The notes: generated by a model not told the origin, from the letters alone. 64,000 nucleotides of DNA from Paraburkholderia sp. CNPSo 3272 (GCF_024206495.1 NZ_JAMBPQ010000002.1:1-64000), one strand, 5' to 3'. Positions 1 through 8,754 are shown, counted from the stretch's first letter. Numbers and translations: made by a program.

Positions 1-1
1 T

Positions 2-145
2 CCCCAGATCAAGGCGTTTTGCGATCAGTTACGCGCCAGAGGCAAAAAGACCAAGGTCGCATTCATCGCCGGCATGCGCAAGCTGCTCACCCAACTCAAC
101 GCCATGATGCGGGATGCCATTCCCTGGAATCCCCCCAAAGCGTGA
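2..145 (+). CDS. IS110-family transposase, C-terminal end (cut by window edge)
   Basis: Only the last 47 codons are inside the window, so there is no start codon. The visible protein contains RARGKKTKVAFIAGMRKLL followed by TQLNAMMRDAIPW, the characteristic tail of IS110-type (DEDD/Tnp20) transposases, which normally reads RGKpxKvAlvAxMRKLLxxLNAMxRd near the C terminus. The family recombines DNA through a DEDD domain plus a C-terminal serine-containing domain and leaves no large terminal inverted repeats. Upstream parts lie outside the window, so whether the element is intact cannot be judged. The family assignment rests on this short but diagnostic tail. Confidence 0.8.
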   Translation, partial: PQIKAFCDQLRARGKKTKVAFIAGMRKLLTQLNAMMRDAIPWNPPKA

Positions 146-290
146 TTTCTTGGGGCTTGCCCCTTGACCTTCAATACAGTTGCTTTCTTTGCCGCCGCAA
201 AGAAAGTAGGTGCCGCCCCGCACAGGGGCAACCCAGGCATACCGACGCGAAAACAAGGAAAGGCCAACGCCACACGCAGCCCCAAAAAAA
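146..290. repeat. Non-coding tail with hairpin repeat next to the IS110 end
   Basis: Between the transposase stop and the fahA stop lies a stretch without a convincing gene. It contains a perfect inverted repeat, arms TTTCTTTGC (184-192) and GCAAAGAAA (197-205) around CGCC, followed by a GTAGGTGCCGCCCCGCACAG segment. From memory, this hairpin plus GC-rich tail recurs in Burkholderia-group intergenic regions. The IS right boundary is probably within the first 40 bases, but I cannot fix it. Confidence 0.55.
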
Positions 291-1604
291 TCACTTCACC
301 GCAGGCAAAATCTTGCCGACGCAGGCACCAAACCCCACCCGATAACCATCGCCCTGGCACCAGCCCGCGAGCGTGAGTTCGTCGCCGTCTTCGATGAAGC
401 CGCGCGTGCCGCCGCTCTTCAGTTCGAGCGGATTCTTCGCATTCCACGTGAGTTCGAGCAGGCTGCCGAACGAGTCCGGCGTCGGGCCCGAGATCGTGCC
501 CGAACCCATCAGGTCGCCCACGCGTGTGTTGCACCCCGCCACGGTGTGATGTGCGAGTTGCTGCGCCATCGACCAGTACATGTGGCGGAAATTCGTGCGT
601 GCGATGGTCGTCGCCTCGGCCGCGCCTTCGGGCTGCATCAGCACTTCGAGCGAAATGTCGAACGCGTGGTCGCCCTCGTGACGCAGGTATTCGAGCGGCT
701 GCGGTTCCTGCACCGGCTGCGCGACGCGGAACGGCTCCAGCGCGTCGAGCGTGACGACCCACGGCGAGATCGTGGAAGCGAAGGTCTTCGCGTTGAACGG
801 CCCGAGCGGCACGTACTCCCATTGCTGGATGTCGCGCGCGCTCCAGTCGTTGAGCAGCACCATGCCGAAGATGTGGTCCTCGGCGTCTTCGCACGCGATC
901 GGCTCGCCGAGCGCATTGCCGCGCCCGACGATGAAGCCCGTTTCCAGCTCGATATCGAGCTTGCGGCACGCGCCGAACACCGGACGATCCTGATCGGGCA
1001 GCTTCAATTGGCCCCTCGGACGGCGCACCGGCGTGCCGCTCACCACCACCGACGACGCGCGCCCGTTATAGCCGATCGGCATCTCGGACCAGTTCGGCAG
1101 CAACGCATTCTTCGGATCGCGAAACATCGAGCCGACGTTCGTCGCGTGTTCCTTCGACGAGTAGAAGTCGGTGTAGCCCGGAATCTGCACCGGCAGATGC
1201 AGCTTCGCGTCGGCGAGCTTCACGAAGGCGCGCTGGCGCAACGCTGCGTCGTCGCGCAGCGTGGCCGATTCGCGCGCGAGCAGCGACGAAAGCTGCACGC
1301 GCACGCTGCGCCACGTCTCGCGGCCTAGCGCGATGAAGTCGTTCAGCGCGGCACGCGCAAAGACGTCTTGCTGCGCGCCCGCGGGCAGACGCAGCAGCCC
1401 GGCTTCGTGCAGCACCGCAAGATCGGCGACGAGGTCGCCGATCGCCACGCCCACACGCACCGTTGCGTTGTTTGTGTCGCTGAACACGCCGAAAGGCAGG
1501 TTCTGGATCGGGAAATCGCACTGGGCGTCGTTCGCGCTCTCGACCCAGCTCTTGCGCCCCGCGTCGAGCGTCGCCTTGAGTTCGTCCGTCATGGTGCTGT
1601 TCAT
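291..1604 (-). CDS. fahA: Fumarylacetoacetase
   Basis: Last step of homogentisate breakdown: hydrolyses 4-fumarylacetoacetate to fumarate and acetoacetate in the cytoplasm. The 437-residue protein has the family length. Its active-site block GYTDFYSSKEHATNVGSMFR carries D146 and the general-base H153; further metal ligands fit E219 and E221 (DIELETG) and D253 (LLNDWSARD). PIGYNGRASSVVVSGT follows the active site as usual. The start was placed at the ATG at 1604, which overlaps the hmgA TAA by one base (TAATG), implying translational coupling; an in-frame extension upstream would run into hmgA. Confidence 0.97.
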   Translation of the reverse strand: MNSTMTDELKATLDAGRKSWVESANDAQCDFPIQNLPFGVFSDTNNATVRVGVAIGDLVADLAVLHEAGLLRLPAGAQQDVFARAALNDFIALGRETWRSVRVQLSSLLARESATLRDDAALRQRAFVKLADAKLHLPVQIPGYTDFYSSKEHATNVGSMFRDPKNALLPNWSEMPIGYNGRASSVVVSGTPVRRPRGQLKLPDQDRPVFGACRKLDIELETGFIVGRGNALGEPIACEDAEDHIFGMVLLNDWSARDIQQWEYVPLGPFNAKTFASTISPWVVTLDALEPFRVAQPVQEPQPLEYLRHEGDHAFDISLEVLMQPEGAAEATTIARTNFRHMYWSMAQQLAHHTVAGCNTRVGDLMGSGTISGPTPDSFGSLLELTWNAKNPLELKSGGTRGFIEDGDELTLAGWCQGDGYRVGFGACVGKILPAVK

Positions 1605-2953
1605 TACTGCTGCTCCGGATTGAAGTGTTTCGTGAGGCCTTGCCAGCACTCGTAGTAATGCGCCTGCAGCTGGCTCGTTTCGAGCGCGTAGCGCGTCGGG
1701 CGGATCAGCGTGCGGGTCTCGAACATGAACGCCATCGTGTCGCCGACCTTGTGCGGTTTGGTCGTGTCGGAGTTCGATGCCTTCTCGAAGGTCTCAGCGT
1801 CGGGCCCGTGGCCCGACATGCAGTTGTGCAGGCTCGCGCCGCCCGGCACGAACCCTTCGGCCTTGGCGTCGTACACGCCGTGCACGAGGCCCATGAACTC
1901 GCTCGCCACGTTGCGGTGATACCAGGGCGGACGGAACGTGTTCTCGGCCGCGAGCCAGCGCGGCGGGAAGATTACGAAGTCGATCGAGTCGACGCCCGGC
2001 GTGTCCGTGGGCGCGTGCAGCACGAGGAAGATCGAAGGATCGGGGTGGTCGTAGCTGATCGAGCCAATGGTGTTGAAGCGGCGCAGGTCGTACTTGTAGG
2101 GTGCGTAGTTGCCGTGCCACGCCACCACGTCGAGCGGCGAGTGGCCGATGTCGGCGCGCCAGAGCTGGCCGCCCAGCTTGGTGACGAGCTCGAACTCGCC
2201 TTCGCGGTCTTCATACGCGGCGACGGGCGTGAGGAAGTCGCGCGGATTCGCGAGGCCATTCGAGCCGATCACGCCGAGATCGGGCAGACGCAGGAGCGCG
2301 CCGAAGTTCTCGCAGATGTAGCCGCGTGCGTCGCCGTCGGGCAAGTCCACCGTGAAGCGCACGCCGCGCGGGATCACGACGATCTCGAAGGGCTCGACGT
2401 CGAGCCGGCCCATCTCCGTGCGGATGGCAAGCCGCCCTTGCTGCGGAACGATCAGCAGCTCGCCGTCGGTGTTGTAGAAAAAGCGGTCGACCATCGGCCG
2501 GTTCGCCGCGTAGAGGTGGATCGCGCAGCCGCTCATCGAGGCCGCCGAGCCGTTGCCCGACATCGTCACCCAGCCGTCGATGAAATCGGTGGGCTCCGCG
2601 GGCATGGGCAGCGCATCCCAGCGCAGCTGGTTGGGCGGCGTGGGCGGCACGTCGCCGAAATCGGCGACGAGGCGCGGCGCGCCATTCATATCGAGGCGCG
2701 CCGTGACCGGCGCAAACGGCTGATGCACGGCGCCCGGACGGATCCGGTAGAACCACGTGCGGCGGTTGTGCGAGCGCGGCGCGGTGAACGCGGTGCCCGA
2801 GAGTTGCTCGGCGTAGAGGCCATAGGCGCAGCGCTGCGGCGAGTTCTGGCCGGCGGGCAGCGCGCCCGCCAGCGCCTCGGTCGCGAATTCGTTGGCGAAA
2901 CCGCTCATGTAGCCGTGCTGGACTTCGGTCGGGTGCCGCAAAGGTGCGTTCAT
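1604..2953 (-). CDS. hmgA: Homogentisate 1,2-dioxygenase
   Basis: Opens the ring of homogentisate to maleylacetoacetate in phenylalanine/tyrosine catabolism, using Fe(II) and O2. The 449-residue length fits. The iron ligands are visible as WYHRN, SEFMG and CMSGHGPD, with the His-Glu-His spacing (6 and 36 residues) seen in human HGD. The ATG at 2953 is preceded by GGAGAG at good distance, so the upstream in-frame codons are not used. It is first in a two-gene operon with fahA. No maleylacetoacetate isomerase gene lies in the window. Two palindromes upstream are candidate operators. Confidence 0.97.
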   Translation of the reverse strand: MNAPLRHPTEVQHGYMSGFANEFATEALAGALPAGQNSPQRCAYGLYAEQLSGTAFTAPRSHNRRTWFYRIRPGAVHQPFAPVTARLDMNGAPRLVADFGDVPPTPPNQLRWDALPMPAEPTDFIDGWVTMSGNGSAASMSGCAIHLYAANRPMVDRFFYNTDGELLIVPQQGRLAIRTEMGRLDVEPFEIVVIPRGVRFTVDLPDGDARGYICENFGALLRLPDLGVIGSNGLANPRDFLTPVAAYEDREGEFELVTKLGGQLWRADIGHSPLDVVAWHGNYAPYKYDLRRFNTIGSISYDHPDPSIFLVLHAPTDTPGVDSIDFVIFPPRWLAAENTFRPPWYHRNVASEFMGLVHGVYDAKAEGFVPGGASLHNCMSGHGPDAETFEKASNSDTTKPHKVGDTMAFMFETRTLIRPTRYALETSQLQAHYYECWQGLTKHFNPEQQ

Positions 2954-3012
2954 TGCTGTCTCTCCACGTTCTCGGGTCATGACATGACGTCACGCGATTT
3001 ACGGATGGTAAA

Positions 3013-3028
3013 ACTAATTACGATTAGT
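3013..3028. promoter_or_regulatory. Candidate operator upstream of hmgA
   Basis: Perfect inverted repeat ACTAAT-TACG-ATTAGT, 60 bases upstream of the hmgA start and in an AT-rich patch, where the promoter should lie. The size fits a MarR- or IclR-type dimer site. No regulator gene is adjacent, so the binding protein is unknown. Confidence 0.45.
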
Positions 3029-3082
3029 GAAATTAGGCGTATACCCTGGCGAGCAGCCGGGCGCCTCCAGAACTGCCGCGAA

Positions 3083-3103
3083 TGGTCGATAACGTTATGA
3101 CCA
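3083..3103. promoter_or_regulatory. Second candidate operator in the hmgA/EAL divergent region
   Basis: Near-perfect palindrome TGGTC-g-ATAACGTTAT-GACCA, with one extra base on the left. It lies 130 bases upstream of hmgA and 105 bases upstream of the EAL gene, so it could serve either side. Confidence 0.4.
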
Positions 3104-3207
3104 AACAGTCCATCCGGCGGGGCTGCGGGCTGCTACCATCGGGTCATGCGACCCCGTGTGGGTCTCGCGCTTTTCACCGGTTTTCACCCGCTTCCCGCTA
3201 CATCACC

Positions 3208-4035
3208 ATGATTGCTCCCACCATTCCCGAACTCGTTGCCCGCGCCGCCGACCATCCGTTTCTCGGCGAGCACCTGGCGATGGGCAGCGGCGCGCACGCC
3301 AAAGAGGCCGTGGCGCGGCGGCGCGGCGTGGAGCTATTGAGCGCCTACGAGCCGATTTACGACATCAGCGTGCACAGCGGGGCGCAGTCGCTCACCGCCG
3401 ATCTCGCGATGGCCTCGCGTTTTGGCGACGAGCTCGGCTACCAGGCGGTCACGCTGCGCGAGCAGGACGGCCAGCTCGCGCCCTGCGACGCGTTCAGCGA
3501 CGCGCTCGACGATCCCGACCTCGTCGCGGTCGACCGCATGGTGCGCGCGCTGCACGCCATCAATTTTCTGGGCGGCCAGCAGCACGGGCTGCTTTTCCTG
3601 CGCGTGCACGAGCGGCTCTTAAAGAGCGTGAAGTACGACCATGGACGGCATTTCTCGAACGTGCTCGTGTCGTTCGGGCTCAACCCCGGGCGCATCGTGA
3701 TCGAGCTGCCGGCGGCGGCGGTCGCGCACCGCACGTTTCTCGGCTATCTCACGAAGAGCTATCAGCGGTACGGGTTCAAGGTGGCGGGCAATCTGCCCAA
3801 TGCCGGGCAGATTCTTTCGGTGTCGGACGTGCCTCGGCCCGACTTCGTGAAGATGGATGCGGGCTCCGCGCTGCGCGATTCGATGGTGAAGCCGCTAGTG
3901 AGCTATGCTGCGCGGCTGCGTATTCCGCTCATTTTCAACCGCGTGACCGATGCGGCGCAGTTCGAGCAGTTGCAGCAGTACGACGTGCGCTTCGTGCAGG
4001 GGCCGGTGTTCGCGGCCCAGGACAAAGTGATTTAA
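3208..4035 (+). CDS. Degenerate EAL-domain protein
   Basis: A single-domain protein of 275 residues related to c-di-GMP phosphodiesterases. The fold landmarks are present: YEPIYDI near the start, GRIVIELP, RYGFKVAG, PDFVKMDAG and VRFVQGPVF. The catalytic signatures are lost. No EAL/ExL motif follows YEPIYDI, DDFG is replaced by NLPNAG, and the AEGVE segment is replaced by FNRVT. Only the lysine in VKMD survives among the obvious active-site residues. It is therefore probably not a phosphodiesterase and may act as a binder or a protein-interaction module. Start chosen at the ATG where similarity begins; the longer in-frame extension is low complexity. Convergent with murB. Confidence 0.8.
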   Translation: MIAPTIPELVARAADHPFLGEHLAMGSGAHAKEAVARRRGVELLSAYEPIYDISVHSGAQSLTADLAMASRFGDELGYQAVTLREQDGQLAPCDAFSDALDDPDLVAVDRMVRALHAINFLGGQQHGLLFLRVHERLLKSVKYDHGRHFSNVLVSFGLNPGRIVIELPAAAVAHRTFLGYLTKSYQRYGFKVAGNLPNAGQILSVSDVPRPDFVKMDAGSALRDSMVKPLVSYAARLRIPLIFNRVTDAAQFEQLQQYDVRFVQGPVFAAQDKVI

Positions 4036-4053
4036 GCGTGTGTGAGGCAAGCA

Positions 4054-4071
4054 AGGCGCCGGGCGGCGCCT
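4054..4071. terminator. Hairpin between convergent EAL gene and murB
   Basis: AGGCGCC-gggc-GGCGCCT, a perfect 7-bp GC stem in the 44-base gap between two convergent genes. There is no U tract, so it may act as a weak terminator or only as a 3'-end stabiliser. Confidence 0.5.
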
Positions 4072-4079
4072 GAGAGGCC

Positions 4080-5144
4080 TTAGAGGCTGACGGGTTCCTG
4101 CTCCAGCTCCACTCCGAAACGCGCGAGCACGTCGCGCTGGATCGCCTGCGCGAGTTCGAGAATGTCCGCGCCGGTCGCGCCGCCGCGATTGACGAGCACG
4201 AGCGCCTGACGCTCATGCACCGCCGCCGCCCGCAGCGCGCGGCCCTTCCAGCCGCACTGGTCGATCATCCAGCCCGCCGCTAGCTTCACGCGCCCGTCGG
4301 CCTGCTGGTAAGAAACGATCTGCGGCTCGCGCACGACGAGCGTGTCGAACTGCTGCGCGTCGATCACGGGATTCTTGAAGAAGCTGCCCGCATTGCCGAG
4401 TTCGAGCGGGTCAGGCAGCTTTGCGCGCCGCACCGCGACCACGGCGTCGAACACGGCGCGCGCATGCGGCGTCTTGCCGGCGTTGTGCTGCGCCAGTTCG
4501 CGCGCGAGATCGGCGTAGCCCGCGTTGGGCTGCCAGACCTTCGGCAGGCGGAACGTGACCGAGGTAATGACGAAGCGATCGCGCCCTTCGCGCTTGAAGA
4601 AGCTGTCGCGATAGCCGAAGCGGCAGGCGGCCGCGTCGAAATCGACGGCTTTGCCGGTCGCCATCTCGATGGCCCGCACCGACACGCAGCGCTCGGCCAT
4701 CTCGAGCCCGTACGCACCGATGTTCTGAATGGGCGCCGCGCCCACCGTGCCGGGAATCAGCGCCAGATTCTCGAGGCCGGGCATGCCCGCTTCGAGCGTC
4801 CAGGACACAAAATCGTGCCAGTTCTCGCCCGCGGCCGCTTCCACGTACCAGGCGTGGCCGTCTTCGTGCGCAACGCGCTTGCCGGCCAGCGCCATCAGTA
4901 GCACGAGACCGTCGAAGTCGCGCGTGAGCACGACGTTGCTGCCGCCGCCCAGCACGAGCGTGCGCAAGCCCTGGGCGCGCGGATCGCGCACCGCGGCGGC
5001 GAGATCGGCCTCGCTTTCGACCCGGCACGCATAGCGCGCGCGCACGTCGAAACCGAACGTGTTGTGCGCGCGCAGCGAAAAGGCGGCGGCGAACCACGTA
5101 GTGACAGGCGTTTGGACGACGGGCATCGAGGAAGAACGGAACAT
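4080..5144 (-). CDS. murB: UDP-N-acetylenolpyruvoylglucosamine reductase
   Basis: Second committed step of peptidoglycan precursor synthesis: NADPH-dependent reduction of UDP-GlcNAc-enolpyruvate to UDP-MurNAc, with FAD. Landmarks in order are LRAHNTFG, the FAD loop [40 protein letters not shown] (type I MurB), and NAGSFFKNP with the catalytic serine. The length of 354 residues fits type I. The start is uncertain: ATG at 5144 or 5126, neither with a clear ribosome binding site. A perfect -10 box (TATAAT) lies upstream on the same strand. Confidence 0.95.
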   Translation of the reverse strand: MFRSSSMPVVQTPVTTWFAAAFSLRAHNTFGFDVRARYACRVESEADLAAAVRDPRAQGLRTLVLGGGSNVVLTRDFDGLVLLMALAGKRVAHEDGHAWYVEAAAGENWHDFVSWTLEAGMPGLENLALIPGTVGAAPIQNIGAYGLEMAERCVSVRAIEMATGKAVDFDAAACRFGYRDSFFKREGRDRFVITSVTFRLPKVWQPNAGYADLARELAQHNAGKTPHARAVFDAVVAVRRAKLPDPLELGNAGSFFKNPVIDAQQFDTLVVREPQIVSYQQADGRVKLAAGWMIDQCGWKGRALRAAAVHERQALVLVNRGGATGADILELAQAIQRDVLARFGVELEQEPVSL

Positions 5145-5266
5145 GGAGACGAAAAATGGCCGGAAAGGCCGCCGGCGGGCACCTGCGCACCGCGGACTCG
5201 GCTCCGGGCTGCGGCAAGCCGCCTTGGGCAAACGCAACAGCGCCGGTAGAATGGCGTCGGTCCGTG

Positions 5267-5272
5267 ATTATA
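5267..5272 (-). promoter_or_regulatory. Probable murB -10 element
   Basis: TATAAT on the minus strand, in the context CGCTATAATC, about 120 bases upstream of murB in the murB/yajQ divergent gap. The -35 is not convincing. Confidence 0.4.
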
Positions 5273-5399
5273 GCGAGTGCGCGAACCGCTGCCTGAAAAT
5301 GCCACAGTGGGTTGCGGAATACGGCTGCGACCCGCGGGCATTTAGCTTGCATAGCTTTTGCACCGCCGTTTGCGCACCTCGTACTTTTTGGAGAACGCA

Positions 5400-5885
5400 A
5401 TGCCATCGTTTGACGTCGTCAGCGAAGCCAACATGATCGAAGTAAAGAACGCCGTGGAGCAATCCAACAAGGAGATCTCCACACGCTTCGACTTCAAGGG
5501 CTCGGACTCGCGCGTCGAGCAGAAAGAGCGCGAGCTGACCGCGTTCGCCGACGACGACTTCAAGCTCGGCCAGGTGAAGGACGTGCTCGTGTCGAAAATG
5601 GCCAAGCGCAACGTGGACGTGCGCTTCCTCGACTACGGCAAGATCGAGAAGATCGGCGGCGACAAGGTCAAGCAGGTCATCACCGTGAAGAAGGGTGTGT
5701 CGGGCGACCTCGCAAAGAAGATCGTGAGGCTCGTGAAGGACAGCAAGATCAAGGTCCAGGCGAGCATCCAGGGGGACGCCGTGCGCGTGACAGGCGCCAA
5801 GCGCGACGACCTGCAAAGCGTGATCGCCATGCTGCGCAAGGACGTGACCGACACGCCGCTCGACTTCAACAACTTCCGCGATTAA
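5400..5885 (+). CDS. yajQ: YajQ-family nucleotide-binding protein (UPF0234)
   Basis: A 161-residue cytoplasmic protein starting [19 protein letters not shown], the family's N terminus, and ending [17 protein letters not shown], its usual C terminus. The fold is two RRM-like repeats. Members bind nucleotides, and in Xanthomonas a homologue binds cyclic di-GMP and contacts a transcription factor; whether this one does so is inference. ATG at 5400 follows TTGGAGAACGCA, a clear ribosome binding site, which rules out the upstream in-frame start. Transcribed divergently from murB and followed by its own terminator. Confidence 0.95.
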   Translation: MPSFDVVSEANMIEVKNAVEQSNKEISTRFDFKGSDSRVEQKERELTAFADDDFKLGQVKDVLVSKMAKRNVDVRFLDYGKIEKIGGDKVKQVITVKKGVSGDLAKKIVRLVKDSKIKVQASIQGDAVRVTGAKRDDLQSVIAMLRKDVTDTPLDFNNFRD

Positions 5886-5906
5886 CGCGGCAAGTCCAGC
5901 GCACTG

Positions 5907-5936
5907 CGGGGCGGCTCGGGCCGCCCCGTTTCGTTT
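5907..5936 (+). terminator. Rho-independent terminator of yajQ
   Basis: Stem CGGGGCGGC-TCGG-GCCGCCCCG (9 bp) followed by TTTCGTTT, 22 bases after the yajQ stop. Confidence 0.85.
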
Positions 5937-5969
5937 CACACGTCCCCGCTCGCTCTCACTCTCTCGCGC

Positions 5970-6458
5970 TCACTCCGCCGTCACCACGACCGGCATGAGC
6001 GCCTCGCCGGTTTCCAGCAGTGTCTTGAGATTCGAGAGAATGCGCGGCCAGCCGCCCGAGACCTTCTCGATGAAGATCGATCCCGGCCGCGCCACGCTAT
6101 GCGTAATCGTGAGCTTGACCGCGTGCTCGACGGGTTCGATGTCGATCGTGCAGAGCGAGTCGCCCTCGGCATGGAGTTCGGCCAGGAACATGTTGCGCCA
6201 GCGCAGCACGAGCCTGCGCGGGGGATCGGATTCGAGCACCGCGCCCGAGTCGGCGATCCGGCCGTCGGCGAAGCGCAGCGACCAGGACGAGCCCGTCTGC
6301 CAGTCGCACTCGTGATGCATGCCGAACCAGTAGCGCTCGGTGAACTCGCGGCTCGTGAGCGCCGTCCACAACGCCTGCGGCGTGGTGCGGATGAAAGTGA
6401 CGTAGACGAACGTCGAGTCGCCGACGGCGCTGCCTTGCGTGTGCTTGTCGCTACTCAT
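5970..6458 (-). CDS. SRPBCC (AHSA1-like) domain protein
   Basis: A 162-residue START/Bet v1-like hydrophobic-ligand fold, recognised from FVYVTFIRTTPQALWTALTS at the N terminus, the central ERYWFGMHHECDWQTGSSW stretch, and the C-terminal FIEKVSGGWPRILSNLKTLL helix. No catalytic residues are evident; a ligand is unknown. The start at 6458 overlaps the arsR stop as ATGA, with GGAG upstream, so it is translated with arsR. Such ArsR-SRPBCC pairs are common, and the SRPBCC partner may bind a small molecule or modify ArsR signalling (inference). Confidence 0.9.
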   Translation of the reverse strand: MSSDKHTQGSAVGDSTFVYVTFIRTTPQALWTALTSREFTERYWFGMHHECDWQTGSSWSLRFADGRIADSGAVLESDPPRRLVLRWRNMFLAELHAEGDSLCTIDIEPVEHAVKLTITHSVARPGSIFIEKVSGGWPRILSNLKTLLETGEALMPVVVTAE

Positions 6459-6775
6459 GGCTTGTCTCCTTCGAGTGATCGCTTGAGGTCGAGGAGCGCG
6501 CCCACGCGCTCGTGCTCGAACTTGCCGATCCAGCGCGCGGCAATCTCGCCGATGGGCACCGGATTGATGAAATGCCGCTTCTCGCGCCCATGCCGCTGCG
6601 TCGCGACGAGATTCGCCTCTTCCAGCACAGCGAGATGCTTCGTGACCGCCTGGCGCGAGATGGCCAGCCCCTCGCATAAATCGGTCAGCGTCTGGCCGTT
6701 TTTTGCGTGGAGGCGGTCAAGCAGTTGACGGCGGCTCGCGTCCGCCAGCGCGCGGAATACGGCGTCGTCGTTCAT
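6455..6775 (-). CDS. ArsR-family transcriptional repressor
   Basis: A 106-residue winged-helix regulator: VFRALADASRRQLLDRL opens the domain, LAISRQAVTKHLAVLEEANL is the recognition helix-turn-helix, and REKRHFINP is the wing. It lacks the metal-binding cysteine box ELCVCDL of arsenic sensors, reading TDLCEGLAIS instead, so it belongs to the non-metal ArsR group that pairs with SRPBCC genes. The true start is the ATG at 6775; a TTG further up lies inside the promoter. Autoregulation is likely because a 20-bp palindrome overlaps its promoter. Confidence 0.93.
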   Translation of the reverse strand: MNDDAVFRALADASRRQLLDRLHAKNGQTLTDLCEGLAISRQAVTKHLAVLEEANLVATQRHGREKRHFINPVPIGEIAARWIGKFEHERVGALLDLKRSLEGDKP

Positions 6776-6781
6776 GCATTT

Positions 6782-6809
6782 ATTATGCAACCATATGGTT
6801 GCATGTCAA
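6782..6809 (-). promoter_or_regulatory. arsR promoter with embedded 20-bp operator; predicted leaderless start
   Basis: On the minus strand, -35 TTGACA (6809-6804) and -10 CATAAT (6787-6782) are separated by 16 bases. A perfect palindrome, ATGCAACCAT/ATGGTTGCAT (6785-6804), fills the spacer. The expected +1, seven bases after the -10, is the A of the arsR ATG at 6775, so the mRNA would have no leader and no ribosome binding site. Confidence 0.75.
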
Positions 6810-6814
6810 GGTAC

Positions 6815-6837
6815 AAAAAACGGCGCCGTAGCGCCGT
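6815..6837 (-). terminator. Rho-independent terminator of the chemoreceptor gene
   Basis: Minus-strand stem ACGGCGC-TACG-GCGCCGT followed by TTTTTT (6820-6815, reading in from the stem). It ends only five bases before the arsR -35 element. Confidence 0.8.
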
Positions 6838-6862
6838 CTTCCCAGTTCACCGTGCCTTCGCC

Positions 6863-8662
6863 TCAATCGAGCCGGAACTGGCCAACCGCATCCGCGAGAT
6901 TGGCTGCCTGGCCGCGCAGCGCCGCCGCGGCAGCCGTCGACTGCTCGACGAGCGCCGCGTTCTGCTGAACCATCTCGTCGAGCTGGCTGACCGCCCGGTT
7001 CACTTCCTGGATGCCGCGCGTCTGCTCACCGGCGGCGTTGGTGACTTCGGCGATGATGGTCGTCACGTTCGCGACATTCGACACGATCTCATCCATCGTC
7101 GAGCCGGCACGGCGCACGAGCTGCGAGCCCGAAGTCACGCTGGAAACGGTCGCTTCGATCAGCGCCTTGATTTCGCGCGCCGCCTGCGCGCTGCGCTGGG
7201 CGAGGCTGCGCACCTCGCCCGCCACCACCGCGAAGCCGCGTCCCTGCTCCCCCGCGCGCGCCGCTTCCACGGCGGCGTTCAACGCGAGAATGTTGGTCTG
7301 GAACGCGATGCCGTCGATCACGCCGATGATGTCGGCGATCTTGACCGACGCCTTCTCGATGTCGCCCATCGTGTGCACCACGTCGCCGATCACCGAGCCG
7401 CCGCGCGAAGCCGCCTGCGAAGCCGTGGCCGCCGTCACGTCGGCCTGCTGCGCCGCGTTCGCCGACTGCGCGACCGTCGCCGTGATTTCCTCCATCGAGG
7501 CGGCTGTCTCTTCGAGGCTCGCCGCCGCCGATTCGGTGCGGCCCGAAAGATCGACGTTGCCCGCCGCGATTTCATCGCTCGCGGTACGCACCGATTCGCT
7601 CGCGTCGCGGATGTGGCGCATCACGTCGCGCAGCTTGTCCATGAACGCGTTGAACGAGCGCCCGATCTGCGCGACTTCATCGTTGCCCACGGCGGGCAGG
7701 CGCTTCGTCAGATCGCCCTCGCCGGCGCTAATCGCGTCCATCGCGTCGCGCACGCGCGAGAGGCGCTGGAACGACACGGCCGTCGCAGCGGCCACGATCG
7801 CCGCGGCCGCCACCGCGATCACCACGAGCGCGATGAGCGACGCTGTGAGCAGCGAGCGCATGGCCGCCGTCGCATCGGCGCGGTCGAAAGCGACGACCAC
7901 GCGCCAGTCGGTGCCCGGAATCGTTTGCGCGCGCATCAGCTTGATGTCGCCCTTCACGTCCACCTTCAACGGCTCGCTCGCCGCGAACAGCGCGTTCAGG
8001 CGATCGCCGGCGAGCCCGGGCGCGAGTTCCGCGACGGGTTTGAGCGTGAGCTGCGCGTCGGGGTGCGCAACGATCGCGCCGCTCGCGTCGACGAGCATGC
8101 CGAAGCTCGCGGGCGTCGGATGAATCGAGCGGACGTTGGCGATCACGCTGTCCATCGCCACGTCGCCGGAGATGACGCCCTTCACGGCGCCGTCGCGAAT
8201 CACGGGCTCCGCGAACGCCACTACGAGTTTGCCCGTGCCCACGTCCACATAGGGCGGCGTGACGACCGCCTTACCCGCCGCGACGGCCTGCTTGTACCAG
8301 GGGCGCCCGGTCGGGTCGTAGTCGGGCGGGATGCCGGTGGCGTCGGAGAACTTCGCCGTGCGGTCGGCATAACCCACGTAGACGTTGGTGAAGCCGCCCG
8401 CTGCCGCGATCTGCTTGAGCGCCGGCACAGGATCCGGCCCGAGCACGGCTTCCTGGAGCGAATCGATCATCCGCCCGTGGGTCGCGACCCAGTCGGCGAT
8501 GCCCTGCGCGTGGCTCTCTTCGAGCGCCGCGAGCGTGCTGTCGATCGAATCCTTGTTTTGCGAGTCGGCGACGAAATAATTGAGCGCCGTATTCGCGGCA
8601 AGCGCGCTCACGACGATGACGACGCATAGCGCGACGATGCGCGCGCGGATGGAGGAAAACAT
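6863..8662 (-). CDS. Methyl-accepting chemotaxis protein with dCache_1 sensor
   Basis: A 599-residue inner-membrane chemoreceptor. A transmembrane helix lies at about 8-28, a periplasmic double-Cache domain at about 35-280, a second helix at about 285-308, then HAMP, and a cytoplasmic coiled coil with the hairpin tip [20 protein letters not shown] that contacts CheA/CheW. The sensor contains [18 protein letters not shown] and GVISGD, which match the Y..R.WY...Y...D pattern of amino-acid-binding dCache_1 domains, so amino acids are the likely ligand (inference). No C-terminal CheR-binding pentapeptide is seen. The start at 8662 has only a weak ribosome binding site. A flagellar-type promoter lies upstream. 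Confidence 0.93.
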   Translation of the reverse strand: MFSSIRARIVALCVVIVVSALAANTALNYFVADSQNKDSIDSTLAALEESHAQGIADWVATHGRMIDSLQEAVLGPDPVPALKQIAAAGGFTNVYVGYADRTAKFSDATGIPPDYDPTGRPWYKQAVAAGKAVVTPPYVDVGTGKLVVAFAEPVIRDGAVKGVISGDVAMDSVIANVRSIHPTPASFGMLVDASGAIVAHPDAQLTLKPVAELAPGLAGDRLNALFAASEPLKVDVKGDIKLMRAQTIPGTDWRVVVAFDRADATAAMRSLLTASLIALVVIAVAAAAIVAAATAVSFQRLSRVRDAMDAISAGEGDLTKRLPAVGNDEVAQIGRSFNAFMDKLRDVMRHIRDASESVRTASDEIAAGNVDLSGRTESAAASLEETAASMEEITATVAQSANAAQQADVTAATASQAASRGGSVIGDVVHTMGDIEKASVKIADIIGVIDGIAFQTNILALNAAVEAARAGEQGRGFAVVAGEVRSLAQRSAQAAREIKALIEATVSSVTSGSQLVRRAGSTMDEIVSNVANVTTIIAEVTNAAGEQTRGIQEVNRAVSQLDEMVQQNAALVEQSTAAAAALRGQAANLADAVGQFRLD

Positions 8663-8726
8663 GGGGGAATGCCGTGTGGGATCGAAGGAGGAAAGCCGCA
8701 AAAGCCTGATCTGGAGCTATCAGGGA

Positions 8727-8754
8727 TTACGGCAAACCACCCAGCGTTCTTGAG
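8727..8754 (-). promoter_or_regulatory. Candidate sigma-28 (FliA) promoter of the chemoreceptor gene
   Basis: Minus strand: TCAAG (8754-8750), 15-base spacer, GCCGTAAT (8734-8727). This resembles the flagellar consensus TAAAG-N14/15-GCCGATAA, with one change in each half or so. It gives a leader of about 55-60 bases before the ATG at 8662. Confidence 0.5.

Noticed and set aside
210..1328. Long plus-strand ORF antisense to fahA
   Set aside because: It mirrors codon bias of the real gene, is Arg/Ala/His-rich, has no ribosome binding site and no recognisable domain.
1625..3100. 491-codon plus-strand ORF antisense to hmgA
   Set aside because: HmgA is unmistakable on the other strand; this frame is a GC-skew shadow rich in Arg, His and Val.
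6776..6790. TTG start extending ArsR by five codons
   Set aside because: It lies in the spacer between -10 and expected transcription start, so it would not be transcribed.
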